A DNA stretch of 64,000 bases from Aquimarina sp. AU58 (lineage in GTDB: Bacteria > Bacteroidota > Bacteroidia > Flavobacteriales > Flavobacteriaceae). Positions 24,224-32,557 of the stretch are shown here, piece after piece (positions within the stretch are counted from its first letter, which is position 1; the number at the start of each line of letters is the position of its first letter). A model generated the notes under the pieces. The model was not told the DNA's origin and did not search any database. It saw only the letters and a program-made list of their open reading frames with translations. A program made the position numbers and the translations under genes. The DNA is taken from positions 703,187-767,186 of the forward strand of contig NZ_OMPD01000009.1 in the NCBI RefSeq assembly GCF_900312745.1, read 5' to 3'.

Positions 24224-24250
24224 TTATGTAGTGATTTTTAGCTTTTGCTA

Positions 24251-25852
24251 TTAGTTTCCGTCTTGAGTAGTTGCTGAACTACTACATTTGGTAAGTTCAT
24301 TACAAAACTTTAGTAAACTTTCCTGATTGTTTTTGTACTCTTTATTAGCAACTTTTTCGATTACTGTTGGGCAACCTTCAGCATATTTGGTAAGGTTCTT
24401 TTTAAAACCAAAAACAAAACCAGCGGCCATAGTTGATTTTCCTTTTTCACTTCCGGCAGGAAGAATAACCATCTCAGATTCATTAAATAGATATAAATTA
24501 ATCTTATCAGACTCAAAAAGCACTTTACAAAGCTTATCTGTGGCTCCGCCTAATACCATTTGCCCGGCATCTACAGCTCCAGATTTAATAGAAGATTCTT
24601 TAAACTTAATATTTCTGTAATGAAGCCCATCAACAAAGACAAGTTCTTTACATTTTTTTGCACTCTTTACTCTGCTTCCGATTGGAGTACCGTTTTGATC
24701 ATACTCTACTGTTTTTAGCTTATATCCGATTGAAGCAATATCACTGGATTTGATATCAACCAGCGTAGTATCATTTTCTTTGGTAATTAAATATGCTTTA
24801 TTTAATTCTATATCTGTAGTTTCTTCTTTTTCCTCTTCCTCTTCAGGTACATTGCTTAGATCCTCGGTAAGCACTTTCATGTGTCGAGTGTTTGTTTTAT
24901 TCGTCTCTAAAGATTTGATGAGTTGCTCTGCCTTTTTGATAAAATATTTACCATCTTTTTTATCATAATTATTATCGATGATTTTCTGAGCGTACTCTTT
25001 TACTTTCTCCGGCATTTCTAGATAGTAGTACAAATTTGCGATGTTGTAATAACTGGCATATCGTACCTTTCTTATTTTACGTTTATCACCAGGGTAGTTT
25101 GGGATTACACTATTAAAATATTCGATAATAGGTTCCATCTCTTTTTTGATCTCATCGATAGGCTCATCGTATTTGATTTTATCAAACGAAGCTTTTACCT
25201 TATCAAACGCTTCGTGGTGCTTTTGAAATTCTGGGTGCTTTTTCGAGCCTAAAATCCATAAGTATTCATATTCGGTTGTATAAGGAATGTATCCATATGC
25301 ACGATTTGCATAGCTATTGATATTGCTTATAATCGTGTTCTTATGAGCAGTTCTATACTTGTTTCTTAAGTTATGTCGATTATTGTTGTAATAATCTTTT
25401 GCCTTGTTATAGCTACCAAAAGTACTACTCTTATAAGTAGTGCTTTCTGAATATGTTTTTTGGAAGTTTTCTGCTGTTTCTGCATTGTTAAACGATAAGG
25501 AGGCAGAAGATGAATAGGTAACAACTACCATATATTCGTAGCTTACAGAAATGACTTTTCCTTCTTTGTCCTTTTTCTCAATTTTGTTCTTATTGATATT
25601 GACTTCTCCTATTTCTGTACCATTAAACGTGTAATTATAATCTAATGTTCCTTCAGATTTTACTTTTGAGAATCCAGAAATTGAAATCCCCCTATGATTG
25701 GTAGAATACGTTCTTTTGGTATCGTCCAGAATGGGTTTGGTAGGTAGTTTTACATAAGAAACTTTAAAGTTTTCTTTATCCAAATCTGCACTTTGCGCAA
25801 ACGAAATTAGACAAAACAATAGGGTAATAGATGTTAGCAATCCTTGTTTCAT
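24251..25852 (-). CDS. Secreted protein with TPR-like segment, unknown function
   Basis: The protein has 533 residues with a signal peptide (LLTSITLLFCLISFAQSADL). Residues about 25-150 are beta-rich. About 150-330 are helical and Tyr/Asn-rich, with a TPR-like piece (ASYYNIANLYYYLEMPEKVK, EYAQKIID). A Glu-rich linker (EEEEEKEETTD) leads to a C-terminal beta-rich domain with KKCKELVFVDGLHYRNIKF. I do not recognise the family. It may be a periplasmic or surface protein. A strong terminator follows, and the upstream lysS gene is about 90 bp away on the same strand, so co-transcription is possible but unproven. Confidence 0.75.
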   Translation of the reverse strand: MKQGLLTSITLLFCLISFAQSADLDKENFKVSYVKLPTKPILDDTKRTYSTNHRGISISGFSKVKSEGTLDYNYTFNGTEIGEVNINKNKIEKKDKEGKVISVSYEYMVVVTYSSSASLSFNNAETAENFQKTYSESTTYKSSTFGSYNKAKDYYNNNRHNLRNKYRTAHKNTIISNINSYANRAYGYIPYTTEYEYLWILGSKKHPEFQKHHEAFDKVKASFDKIKYDEPIDEIKKEMEPIIEYFNSVIPNYPGDKRKIRKVRYASYYNIANLYYYLEMPEKVKEYAQKIIDNNYDKKDGKYFIKKAEQLIKSLETNKTNTRHMKVLTEDLSNVPEEEEEKEETTDIELNKAYLITKENDTTLVDIKSSDIASIGYKLKTVEYDQNGTPIGSRVKSAKKCKELVFVDGLHYRNIKFKESSIKSGAVDAGQMVLGGATDKLCKVLFESDKINLYLFNESEMVILPAGSEKGKSTMAAGFVFGFKKNLTKYAEGCPTVIEKVANKEYKNNQESLLKFCNELTKCSSSATTQDGN

Positions 25853-25940
25853 AATAGTTGAGGTTATTTATAAAATAGCCGCCAATATAGTTAAAAAAAT
25901 GTTAACGTGCTATTTTGAAACAAGGCTCCCTGTTCTTTAT

Positions 25941-27632
25941 CTATTCGGTGACTTCTATAATTAGAGCATCATCGGTCTTGGTCACTTTTGTTAATCCTAA
26001 TTTAGAAAGCCCTTTGATACCTTTATCCCAGCCTTTATTACTTAAGCCTGTAGCGCTCTTAAGTTCTGATAGATCCATACTTTTTTCTTTTTTAAGAATC
26101 TCAAAGATGGCTTTTTCATTGTCATTAAGCTCTACTTGCTTTTTCTCTGGACGCATCTGCGGGAAAAATAGTACTTCCTGTATAGATTGATTATTAGTCA
26201 TAAACATGGCCAATCGGTCGATACCTATTCCGATCCCCGAGGTTGGTGGCATCCCATACTCCAGGGCACGTAAAAAGTCCTGATCGATAAACATTGCTTC
26301 GTCATCACCTTTTTCAGACAATTTAAGCTGATCTTCAAAACGTTCGCGTTGATCGATAGGATCATTAAGCTCTGTATAGGCATTTGCCAGTTCTTTACCA
26401 TTTACCATAAGCTCAAAACGTTCTGTAAGCCCTTCTTTAGAACGGTGTTTTTTGGTAAGTGGACTCATCTCTACAGGGTAATCGATAATAAATGTAGGTT
26501 GGATATAATTGGCTTCACATTTTTCTCCAAAAATTTCATCTATCATTTTTCCGATCCCCATAGTTTCATCAACTTCAAGACCTAATGCCTTAGCTGCTTC
26601 ACGAACTTCGGCTTCGCTCTTTTTATAAAGGTCATATCCGGTATGCTCTTTTATCGCATCAAGAATACCAATACGCTTATAAGGCGCTTTATAATTAATG
26701 ATGTTATCCCCAAATTGTGCTTCGGGAGTTCCGTGAAGTGCGATGGCTACTTTTTCTAACAACTTTTCGGTCGTATCCATCATCCAATGGTAATCTTTAT
26801 AAGCAGCATACATTTCCATTACAGTAAATTCTGGATTGTGAGTACGATCCATACCTTCATTTCTAAAATCTTTTGCAAACTCATACACTCCATCAAATCC
26901 TCCTACAATTAGACGTTTTAGATATAGCTCGTTGGCAACACGAAGATAAAGAGGAATATCCAGTGCATTGTGATGTGTAATAAACGGGCGTGCTGCTGCA
27001 CCTCCTGGTATAGGCTGAAGAATAGGAGTCTCGACCTCTAAAAAGCCCATTTCGTTATAAAAATTGCGAATGGTATTTACAATCTGTGTGCGTTTAATAA
27101 AAGTATCTCTAACTTTTGGATTCACTACCAGATCAGCATAACGCTGACGATATCTTAACTCCGGATCATTAAATTCATCAAAAGTATTTCCTTCTTTATC
27201 TGTTTTAGGAAGAGGAAGAGGTTTTAACGATTTACTTAATAGTGTAAAGTTTTTAACCAATACGGTCTTTTCACCAACCTGGGTAGTAAAAAGCTCTCCT
27301 TCGATACCTATAAAATCACCTATGTCTAATAGTTTTTTATAGACTTCGTTATACAAGAGTTTGTCCTCACCAGGACAAATCTCATCTCTGTTAAAATAGA
27401 CTTGTATGCGACCATCGGTATCTTGTAATTCTGCAAAAGAAGCTTTACCCTGTATTCTTCTCGACATTAATCTACCTGCAATAATTACCTTTTTACCTTC
27501 TTCAAACTTGCTCTTTATCTGTTTCGAGGTATAGTCAACCGGATACAATGCAGCCGGATAAGGATCGATACCTAGATTGCGTAATGCGTTTAATTTTTCT
27601 CTTCTTACAAGTTCTTGTTCTGATAATTGCAT
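25941..27632 (-). CDS. lysS: Lysyl-tRNA synthetase, class II
   Basis: The protein has 563 residues and charges tRNA-Lys with lysine. The N-terminal OB-fold anticodon-binding domain ([32 protein letters not shown]) is followed by the class II core: motif 2 [20 protein letters not shown] and motif 3 [15 protein letters not shown]. The last 60 residues, after MRPEKK, form a helical winged-helix-like extension ([20 protein letters not shown]) not present in the E. coli enzyme but typical of Bacteroidota LysS. A TATTTTTG box lies about 22 bp before the start. Confidence 0.95.
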   Translation of the reverse strand: MQLSEQELVRREKLNALRNLGIDPYPAALYPVDYTSKQIKSKFEEGKKVIIAGRLMSRRIQGKASFAELQDTDGRIQVYFNRDEICPGEDKLLYNEVYKKLLDIGDFIGIEGELFTTQVGEKTVLVKNFTLLSKSLKPLPLPKTDKEGNTFDEFNDPELRYRQRYADLVVNPKVRDTFIKRTQIVNTIRNFYNEMGFLEVETPILQPIPGGAAARPFITHHNALDIPLYLRVANELYLKRLIVGGFDGVYEFAKDFRNEGMDRTHNPEFTVMEMYAAYKDYHWMMDTTEKLLEKVAIALHGTPEAQFGDNIINYKAPYKRIGILDAIKEHTGYDLYKKSEAEVREAAKALGLEVDETMGIGKMIDEIFGEKCEANYIQPTFIIDYPVEMSPLTKKHRSKEGLTERFELMVNGKELANAYTELNDPIDQRERFEDQLKLSEKGDDEAMFIDQDFLRALEYGMPPTSGIGIGIDRLAMFMTNNQSIQEVLFFPQMRPEKKQVELNDNEKAIFEILKKEKSMDLSELKSATGLSNKGWDKGIKGLSKLGLTKVTKTDDALIIEVTE

Positions 27633-27653
27633 AAATTCGTCATTTTAAAGGCA

Positions 27654-27661
27654 CAAAAATA
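27654..27661 (-). promoter_or_regulatory. Likely lysS -7 box (TATTTTTG)
   Basis: On the minus strand the box reads TATTTTTG, matching TAnnTTTG. Transcription would begin about 6 bases later, giving a leader of about 15 nt before the lysS ATG at 27632. Confidence 0.55.
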
Positions 27662-27734
27662 GCCTATTTGAAGAATTTAATGAAAGGTCTGATTAAAAAC
27701 TTTTGACCTCAATTTTAAGACTTTGAAAAAAGCA

Positions 27735-27780
27735 ATCTAATCTTAGTGCTTATCAGGTATGTTTTATACGTGTACCTTGC
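27735..27780. repeat. Class B spacer remnant
   Basis: AGTGCTTATCAGGTATGTTTTATAC resembles the class B end AGCACTTATTAGCTATG-TTTTATACA at about 7378-7402. It lies just after the stop of the gene at 27792, in the same relative position as in the class B spacer beside ptuB. The rest of the class B body is not recognisable here. Confidence 0.5.
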
Positions 27781-27791
27781 GTGTTCCTCTT

Positions 27792-28454
27792 TTATATTAC
27801 AGCTTCTCTATCTAAATCACTATAAGGATAATGTCCTTTTTCTTTTAGTAATTTGAACAATTTATCGCTTCCATTTTGTCTTGCATAGTCCATTTCACTT
27901 CTAAACAATTGTAGGCAAAGTAATAAGTGATGTTCTCTATCTCCGATTTTAAATTTTTTGCCATTCGGCTCGTATAAATCAAATACTAAACACGTGTTTT
28001 CTTCGTCTTCTCCATTCGGGATTTCTATAGTTTCTTTTGGATTAAGAACTGCTTGAGAAGAGTACATCCCAATTGAAGTTAAAAATCCACAAGCATTTCT
28101 TTCAGCCAAATTAAAAGGCGTTTGGGGATCCTTACTAGCATGATAGTCATATTTTGTGAATGCGACTAATTCATATGTTCCCAAGCGATTTTTTAAAGGG
28201 CCATTACCATTTGGGTCTAATAACTCCATGGTTGCAAATCCAGTTCCTTTTATATGATTTGGAAAATAATACATATCTACAGCTCCACCAATTGCAAAAG
28301 GTATGATTGCGTGGCCAACTAGATCATGCATTTCTCCAAGAACATTTTCAAGTCCTTTAGATTTTAATTCATAATCCTTTTCGTGTTCTGCATCTGTAAA
28401 ATCTTTTTCAATAGGCTTTTCCTTGTTACCAAATAATCTTTTTAAAAAACTCAT
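27792..28454 (-). CDS. Suppressor-of-fused (SUFU) domain protein
   Basis: The protein has 220 residues with no signal peptide, so it is probably cytoplasmic. It is a stand-alone SUFU-type domain: IIPFAIGGAVDMYYFPNHIK, GTGFATMELLDPNG, RLGTYELVAFTKYDYHA, and late REHHLLLCLQLFRSEMDYAR. In bacteria SUFU domains are often found as immunity or accessory proteins in polymorphic-toxin loci. No toxin gene is adjacent here. It is the last of three short minus-strand genes with small gaps (26 and 45 bp) that probably form one transcript. Confidence 0.75.
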   Translation of the reverse strand: MSFLKRLFGNKEKPIEKDFTDAEHEKDYELKSKGLENVLGEMHDLVGHAIIPFAIGGAVDMYYFPNHIKGTGFATMELLDPNGNGPLKNRLGTYELVAFTKYDYHASKDPQTPFNLAERNACGFLTSIGMYSSQAVLNPKETIEIPNGEDEENTCLVFDLYEPNGKKFKIGDREHHLLLCLQLFRSEMDYARQNGSDKLFKLLKEKGHYPYSDLDREAVI

Positions 28455-28480
28455 ATTTACTTTCAGTTTGTTTTTCTTGG

Positions 28481-28996
28481 TTACTCATTTCTATCCCAGA
28501 TACTGCACGTTCTCCATTCTAATCCAGAAACCAGGTGCTTAAGTATCTTTTTATTTTTAACTTTAAATCGAATGGTCGAAGAAGGAGCCTCAATACTAGT
28601 TTTTGAATATTCGATTCCTTCAAAAATTTCTTTTTCCCATGTATCGACCAAATCCCAATTTTTATCCAGTATCAGTTCTAAGTTTTGAATTTCCCTATTA
28701 GAAATCGCGGTATACTCTGGAGATTGATCAATATTCCTAAGCATATCATTATAGGCGTTTAATTCCCGAATAGCACAAAGGTATAGTAATTCGGAAATTT
28801 TTTCACTACTAATTTTAATAGTATTGAGATAAACCCGAGACTCAAATTCTTTGAGGTGATAATATGCATCTGTAATAAATTGAAATGCAATATTCTTTTT
28901 TAAGGGTAAATCCGGAACCTGAGTGCTATATAAAAAGTAAGTAGCTTTCACATATGCATCATCAATATCTATTATTTTTATTCGATAAGAATCCAT
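28481..28996 (-). CDS. Hypothetical helical protein in SUFU cluster
   Basis: The protein has 171 residues with no export signal. The central part is helical (ISELLYLCAIRELNAYNDML and around), with a short beta region at both ends. I do not recognise it. It lies 26 bp upstream of the SUFU gene on the same strand and so is probably co-expressed with it. Confidence 0.65.
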   Translation of the reverse strand: MDSYRIKIIDIDDAYVKATYFLYSTQVPDLPLKKNIAFQFITDAYYHLKEFESRVYLNTIKISSEKISELLYLCAIRELNAYNDMLRNIDQSPEYTAISNREIQNLELILDKNWDLVDTWEKEIFEGIEYSKTSIEAPSSTIRFKVKNKKILKHLVSGLEWRTCSIWDRNE

Positions 28997-29041
28997 TTTT
29001 ATTCTTTCTAACGAGGTGAATAAACCTCATTTTGGTAGGAT

Positions 29042-29443
29042 TTATTTATTATTGACTGTTGCTATTTCTTTTATTCTTTTTAATATAATTCCCCAGTTGT
29101 TTTCAGTGTGTTTTTTTATTTTCTCATTTTCAAAACCTTGTTGAGTAACTTTTAAAATTGTATGCTTTTTTTTGAAATCTAATTGATAAGTGATAATTGA
29201 AACCATATCATTTAACCCTAATAAATTATTAAACTTCAAGATTTTATTTGCCTCTATTTCAAGAAAAACACCATTATGCATTTTTTCATACTGAAAAGGT
29301 ATTTGACTGTCTGTTTTCCAGTCAGTGTCTGCATTATTTTTAAACAAATATTTAATATTTTCAGGATTGGTTACGACATCCCAAACACAAGGTAAACTTG
29401 CATTAATTTCAATTTCCTTAGTTAGTTTAGTTTTATTTTCCAT
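29042..29443 (-). CDS. SRPBCC/START-like domain protein
   Basis: The protein has 133 residues. It begins TKLTKEIEINASLPCVWDVV-TNPENIKYLF, the opening beta-strand and helix of the SRPBCC (Bet v 1/AHSA1-like) fold. It continues with the expected strands, including MVSIITYQLDFKKKHTILKV, and a long C-terminal helix ending KRIKEIATV. Such domains bind hydrophobic ligands in a helix-grip cavity. It is the first of the three-gene cluster with the SUFU protein. The flanking ATTGTTGGTTGTAAC motif upstream resembles cassette-spacer ends. Confidence 0.75.
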   Translation of the reverse strand: MENKTKLTKEIEINASLPCVWDVVTNPENIKYLFKNNADTDWKTDSQIPFQYEKMHNGVFLEIEANKILKFNNLLGLNDMVSIITYQLDFKKKHTILKVTQQGFENEKIKKHTENNWGIILKRIKEIATVNNK

Positions 29444-29746
29444 TAAAGATTTAGCTTACTTATCGTTGTTTTGTTAGTTACAACCAACAATATTATACCC
29501 TCAATTAGATTTATTAGCGTTTGTGCGTATTTATTTGTTTTATGTTCTATTTTATAAAGATCAACGTTATTTTAAACTAGAGCCTTGTTTTATAATGATT
29601 TACTTTATCAAGCATGCTACAAAATAAAGCATGGCTAAATATTAATAATAAAAAACGTGTATATCGTCATATCAATAGACTTTGTGACGAATGTGTGTAA
29701 AAAAGTGATGGTTGTAATCGGTTTTGGTAAACGATTGAAACTATGC
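29444..29746. repeat. Spacer and left copy of a direct repeat
   Basis: Positions 29490-29510 contain ACAACCAACAATATTATACC, a class A-type end. Positions 29634-29745 are the left copy of a direct repeat of about 110 bp. The right copy is at 30652-30760, with shared blocks including CATATCAATA-ACTTTGTGACGAATG and TTTTGGTAAACGATTGAAA. No gene is evident in the remaining sequence. Confidence 0.7.
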
Positions 29747-30517
29747 CTAATATAGATGTAGGTGGTCATCCTCTTTATTGCCAATGAAGATTGGGCCCAA
29801 TTTACTTCCAATAAAATAGTGAAGAGGGTATTTACTAAATGCACTTTGTCCGTTAAGAGCCATCTGATAAAGTTTTAAGAAATGACCAGAACTATTTTGT
29901 TCAATAAATAATAAATTCTCTTGACAAAGTTTATGTTTATTTCTTTTCTTTTTTATGATACAAGAAGCCACGCTAAGTTTAATTTCTTTGGAGGCATTGG
30001 TATATACTTGAATAGGTGAATTGATTTCAACATCGCATGTTTTTAGATAGGTAAGTATCGAAGAAGTACCCTTCATTACTTCTAATCCGTTATGAACATA
30101 TTTTTGATCGAACCCAATACGGATATCTTCAAAATTATTGAACAACTTCATTCTGAAATTCTCTATTTCAAATGATTCATCAATTAAAGAAATGTTTTCA
30201 GGTTCGTTTTTACATAAATACTTTCCACATAGGAGATTGATTAATCTCAAATATCTTTCGGGTTCCTTGATTCTTAATAATTCTTCTTCATCTATGTCAT
30301 TAATCATCACGTTGAAAGGCAAAAGCCCCCATGGTTTAGTTTCATTTTTCGTCTTCCACCTTACTAACAAAAAAGTAAAATCATCTGAAATTTTCTTTTT
30401 ATAAATGACTTCTATAGATTCCTCATTAAAATTAATAAAATCAGCATTATTTTGGGACGTATTCAATTTGATGAACTCATGTATTATTTTTTTGTCGGTT
30501 TTAGATAATAGGGGCAT
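29747..30517 (-). CDS. Orphan protein between direct repeats
   Basis: The protein has 256 residues with no signal peptide or membrane helix. The sequence is mixed alpha/beta with segments such as DDFTFLLVRWKTKNETKPWG and IEQNSSGHFLKLYQMALNGQ. I do not recognise the family. It is cleanly bounded by two copies of a repeat of about 110 bp (29634-29745 and 30652-30760), with a degenerate class A spacer between its start and the right copy. It has the layout of an inserted single-gene unit. Confidence 0.65.
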   Translation of the reverse strand: MPLLSKTDKKIIHEFIKLNTSQNNADFINFNEESIEVIYKKKISDDFTFLLVRWKTKNETKPWGLLPFNVMINDIDEEELLRIKEPERYLRLINLLCGKYLCKNEPENISLIDESFEIENFRMKLFNNFEDIRIGFDQKYVHNGLEVMKGTSSILTYLKTCDVEINSPIQVYTNASKEIKLSVASCIIKKKRNKHKLCQENLLFIEQNSSGHFLKLYQMALNGQSAFSKYPLHYFIGSKLGPIFIGNKEDDHLHLY

Positions 30518-30529
30518 TTTTATTTTGTT

Positions 30530-30760
30530 TTTAATGTAGAAATTTGGTTTTGGTTACGATTGCAAATCTATGTGGTACAATAATGCTGCTATAAAAAATC
30601 TAGAAAATTATCAATAATATATACACATATACATCTGCTTGTAATTATTAGCCAAATATCAATAATAAAAATATGTGTGTCGCCATATCAATAAACTTTG
30701 TGACGAATGCATGCAAAAAAGTGATGATTGTGAGTTTTGGTAAACGATTGAAATTAAAAT
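30530..30760. repeat. Degenerate class A spacer and right copy of the direct repeat
   Basis: GATTGCAAATCTATGTGG (about 30557-30575) echoes the class A hairpin segment. ATATACACATATACATCTGC, then TTGTAATTATTAGCC, matches the arm region. From 30652 the sequence is the second copy of the direct repeat that also lies at 29634-29745. Confidence 0.65.
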
Positions 30761-30773
30761 GCTTGACTAATAA

Positions 30774-30809
30774 TAGTCCTCATAGGTTTTTAAAAACCTA
30801 TGAGGACTA
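30774..30809 (-). terminator. Perfect 36-nt palindromic terminator
   Basis: TAGTCCTCATAGGTTTTT and its exact complement form an 18-bp stem without a separate loop. It lies 15 bp beyond the stop of the thioredoxin-like gene and is the likely terminator. Confidence 0.8.
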
Positions 30810-30824
30810 TATACATCATAACGA

Positions 30825-31724
30825 TTACTTTGAAACATGTGATGTAGCGTTTAGCTCTTTAATTTTATCTTGTACTTCTTTATTATCTTCAAATTCTAAT
30901 GATTTTTGGTAGTATTTGATTGCGTTGGCAGTATCCTCCAGGTAAAGATATTTATTAGCTAGACTTACATAAGTATTTGCTTCTTTAGGAAACAACGCCG
31001 TATTAAAGTTTAATATTGCTATGGCTTCTTCTTTTTTATCGGCATAGAAAAGAACACTGGCATAGGTGTTTAATTCGTATAAACTCTGGGTCTTATCTTT
31101 AAATTGTTTGACTAATTTTTTGGCGTTCTTAGTGATATAGGACGTTCCTTTTTTGGTAAGGACATCATCCATTAACATTACCGAGCTATATTTTGGAGTG
31201 TAGTTTTTAGTGAGTATAGCAAGCATATCTTCTTCCAGTGTTTTTCTGGGAGATTCTACAATGCGATTAACTTCTTTACCGTCTTTATAAAAAATTAGAG
31301 TAGGCACCCGATGTATATTCAAACCTTCGTGCTCTCCTCCCGGGCTTTGTTTATAGGCCTCCCGACTTCGGTCTACTGCAACAACGGTAAGTCGATCCAG
31401 AGGAAAACTACTTTCTTCTAATATTTTGTACATACGAGGAACCTCTCGTTTACTATCTCCGCACCAGGTACCCATAAAAAGAGTAATCGCATAGGAGGGC
31501 AGTTGAGCTTTTAAAGAGTCTATACTGCTTTGTCTTGGGATATATTCTTTATGGTTTTTTGAAAACCACTCGTTATATGGTTCTTGTGTTAGCCCCTGGT
31601 TATTGATTTTACCAAGAAGCATAGGAGAACTTCCCTCTGTCTTGATCTCATGATTAAAAGATTGAGCAGAAAGTGTCATTATGGATAAAATCATAAATGT
31701 AATAAGGCATGTAATTGTTTTCAT
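30825..31724 (-). CDS. Secreted thioredoxin-like protein with monothiol WCGDS site and C-terminal TPR
   Basis: The protein has 299 residues with a signal peptide (LITFMILSIMTLSAQ). A thioredoxin-fold domain at about 65-170 has MGTWCGDSKREVPRMYKILE as the active-site helix, and HRVPTLIFYKDGKEVNRIVE contains the cis-Pro. The site is Cys88-Gly-Asp-Ser91, so the resolving cysteine is replaced by serine, suggesting a monothiol or non-redox binding role. Residues about 210-290 form TPR-like helices (ANTYVSLANKYLYLEDTANA onward). It is a single gene with a strong terminator. Confidence 0.8.
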   Translation of the reverse strand: MKTITCLITFMILSIMTLSAQSFNHEIKTEGSSPMLLGKINNQGLTQEPYNEWFSKNHKEYIPRQSSIDSLKAQLPSYAITLFMGTWCGDSKREVPRMYKILEESSFPLDRLTVVAVDRSREAYKQSPGGEHEGLNIHRVPTLIFYKDGKEVNRIVESPRKTLEEDMLAILTKNYTPKYSSVMLMDDVLTKKGTSYITKNAKKLVKQFKDKTQSLYELNTYASVLFYADKKEEAIAILNFNTALFPKEANTYVSLANKYLYLEDTANAIKYYQKSLEFEDNKEVQDKIKELNATSHVSK

Positions 31725-31786
31725 TGTGTTGGGTTTAAATTAAGTGGAAATAAGATGTAAATGATGAGGCTGTTTGAAATACATTG

Positions 31787-31857
31787 TCAGTCTGAGCCTG
31801 TCGAAGACGTATTGCCTATCAATAGTATAAAAACTTCGACAAGCTCAGTTTGACATT
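31787..31857. repeat. REP-like palindrome
   Basis: GTCAGTCTGAGCCTGTCGAAG and CTTCGACAAGCTCAGTTTGAC are inverted arms separated by about 30 bp. It is the simplest, most symmetrical copy of the REP-like family in the window. It lies in the 250-bp gap between the thioredoxin-like and DUF1573 genes; the rest of that gap shows nothing clear. Confidence 0.8.
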
Positions 31858-31974
31858 GAGATTCTATTTTTCAGAAAGCTTCATCGTTTTGGGTTTAACC
31901 CAAGTGTAACTATAACTCCCTCTATTAGGAGTTGATTAATCGCGAGTTACAAAACCTATTTTTGTATAGAGTGA

Positions 31975-32454
31975 CTATTTGCTTATTGGAGCCCCGCTCA
32001 CGGCTTTAGCTCTGGGAGTAACCATAGCTTTGATTTTAAGTATTTCTTTACCGTTTTCGGTATTTGCTGTAATCGTTACCTGTTTGTTTTGCAGATTGGG
32101 TTTACCATTAGAGTTAAAGGTAACCATCATATCTCCTGTAGCTCCCGGAGCTATTGGTTCTTTTGGCCATTTAGAAACCGTACAACCGCAACTACCTTTG
32201 GCACTTATAATAACTAATGGCGCTTTACCGGTATTGGTAAAAGTAAATTTGTGCTCTACAATATCACCCTCGTTAATGGTTCCGAAATTGTGATTGGTTT
32301 CGGCAAAGTCCATTACCGGAAAATCTGAGATTTTCGCATCTCGACTTTCAGAAACAGCAACATTTTCTACGTTTATCTTTTTGGTAGCATCATCCTTACA
32401 AGATACTACAGCCATTACAAGTAGGCTGGCTAAGATTAGGAATTGTTTTTTCAT
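31975..32454 (-). CDS. DUF1573 lipoprotein
   Basis: The protein has 159 residues from the ATG at 32454. An in-frame ATG at 32511 would put a charged segment before the signal. The lipobox is VMAVVSC. The DUF1573 domain is clear: FAETNHNFGTINEGDIVEHK, the FTNTGKAPLVI strand, the ISAKGSCGCTVSKW turn and APGATGDMMVTFNSNGK. The fold is Ig-like (ASPM-SPD-2-Hydin type). Function is unknown, although these proteins are very common in the Bacteroidota envelope. Confidence 0.9.
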   Translation of the reverse strand: MKKQFLILASLLVMAVVSCKDDATKKINVENVAVSESRDAKISDFPVMDFAETNHNFGTINEGDIVEHKFTFTNTGKAPLVIISAKGSCGCTVSKWPKEPIAPGATGDMMVTFNSNGKPNLQNKQVTITANTENGKEILKIKAMVTPRAKAVSGAPISK

Positions 32455-32557
32455 GATTTTCAAATTTTGATTAGAATGATCAAAAATGAAAACATAAGAG
32501 AACAAAATCAATAAAAACAGGTTTGAAAAGGGGACTAGACCCCGGGTGGATTTTTTG

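Larger units (their letters stand above)
23145..24250. other. 1.1-kb interval without a long gene
   Basis: Besides the predicted RNA (23323-23554) and the small peptide gene (23643-23780), the interval contains AT-rich sequence with no further supported feature. The exceptions are a likely minus-strand promoter box near 23934-23941 and the terminator at 24181-24223. Confidence 0.6.
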
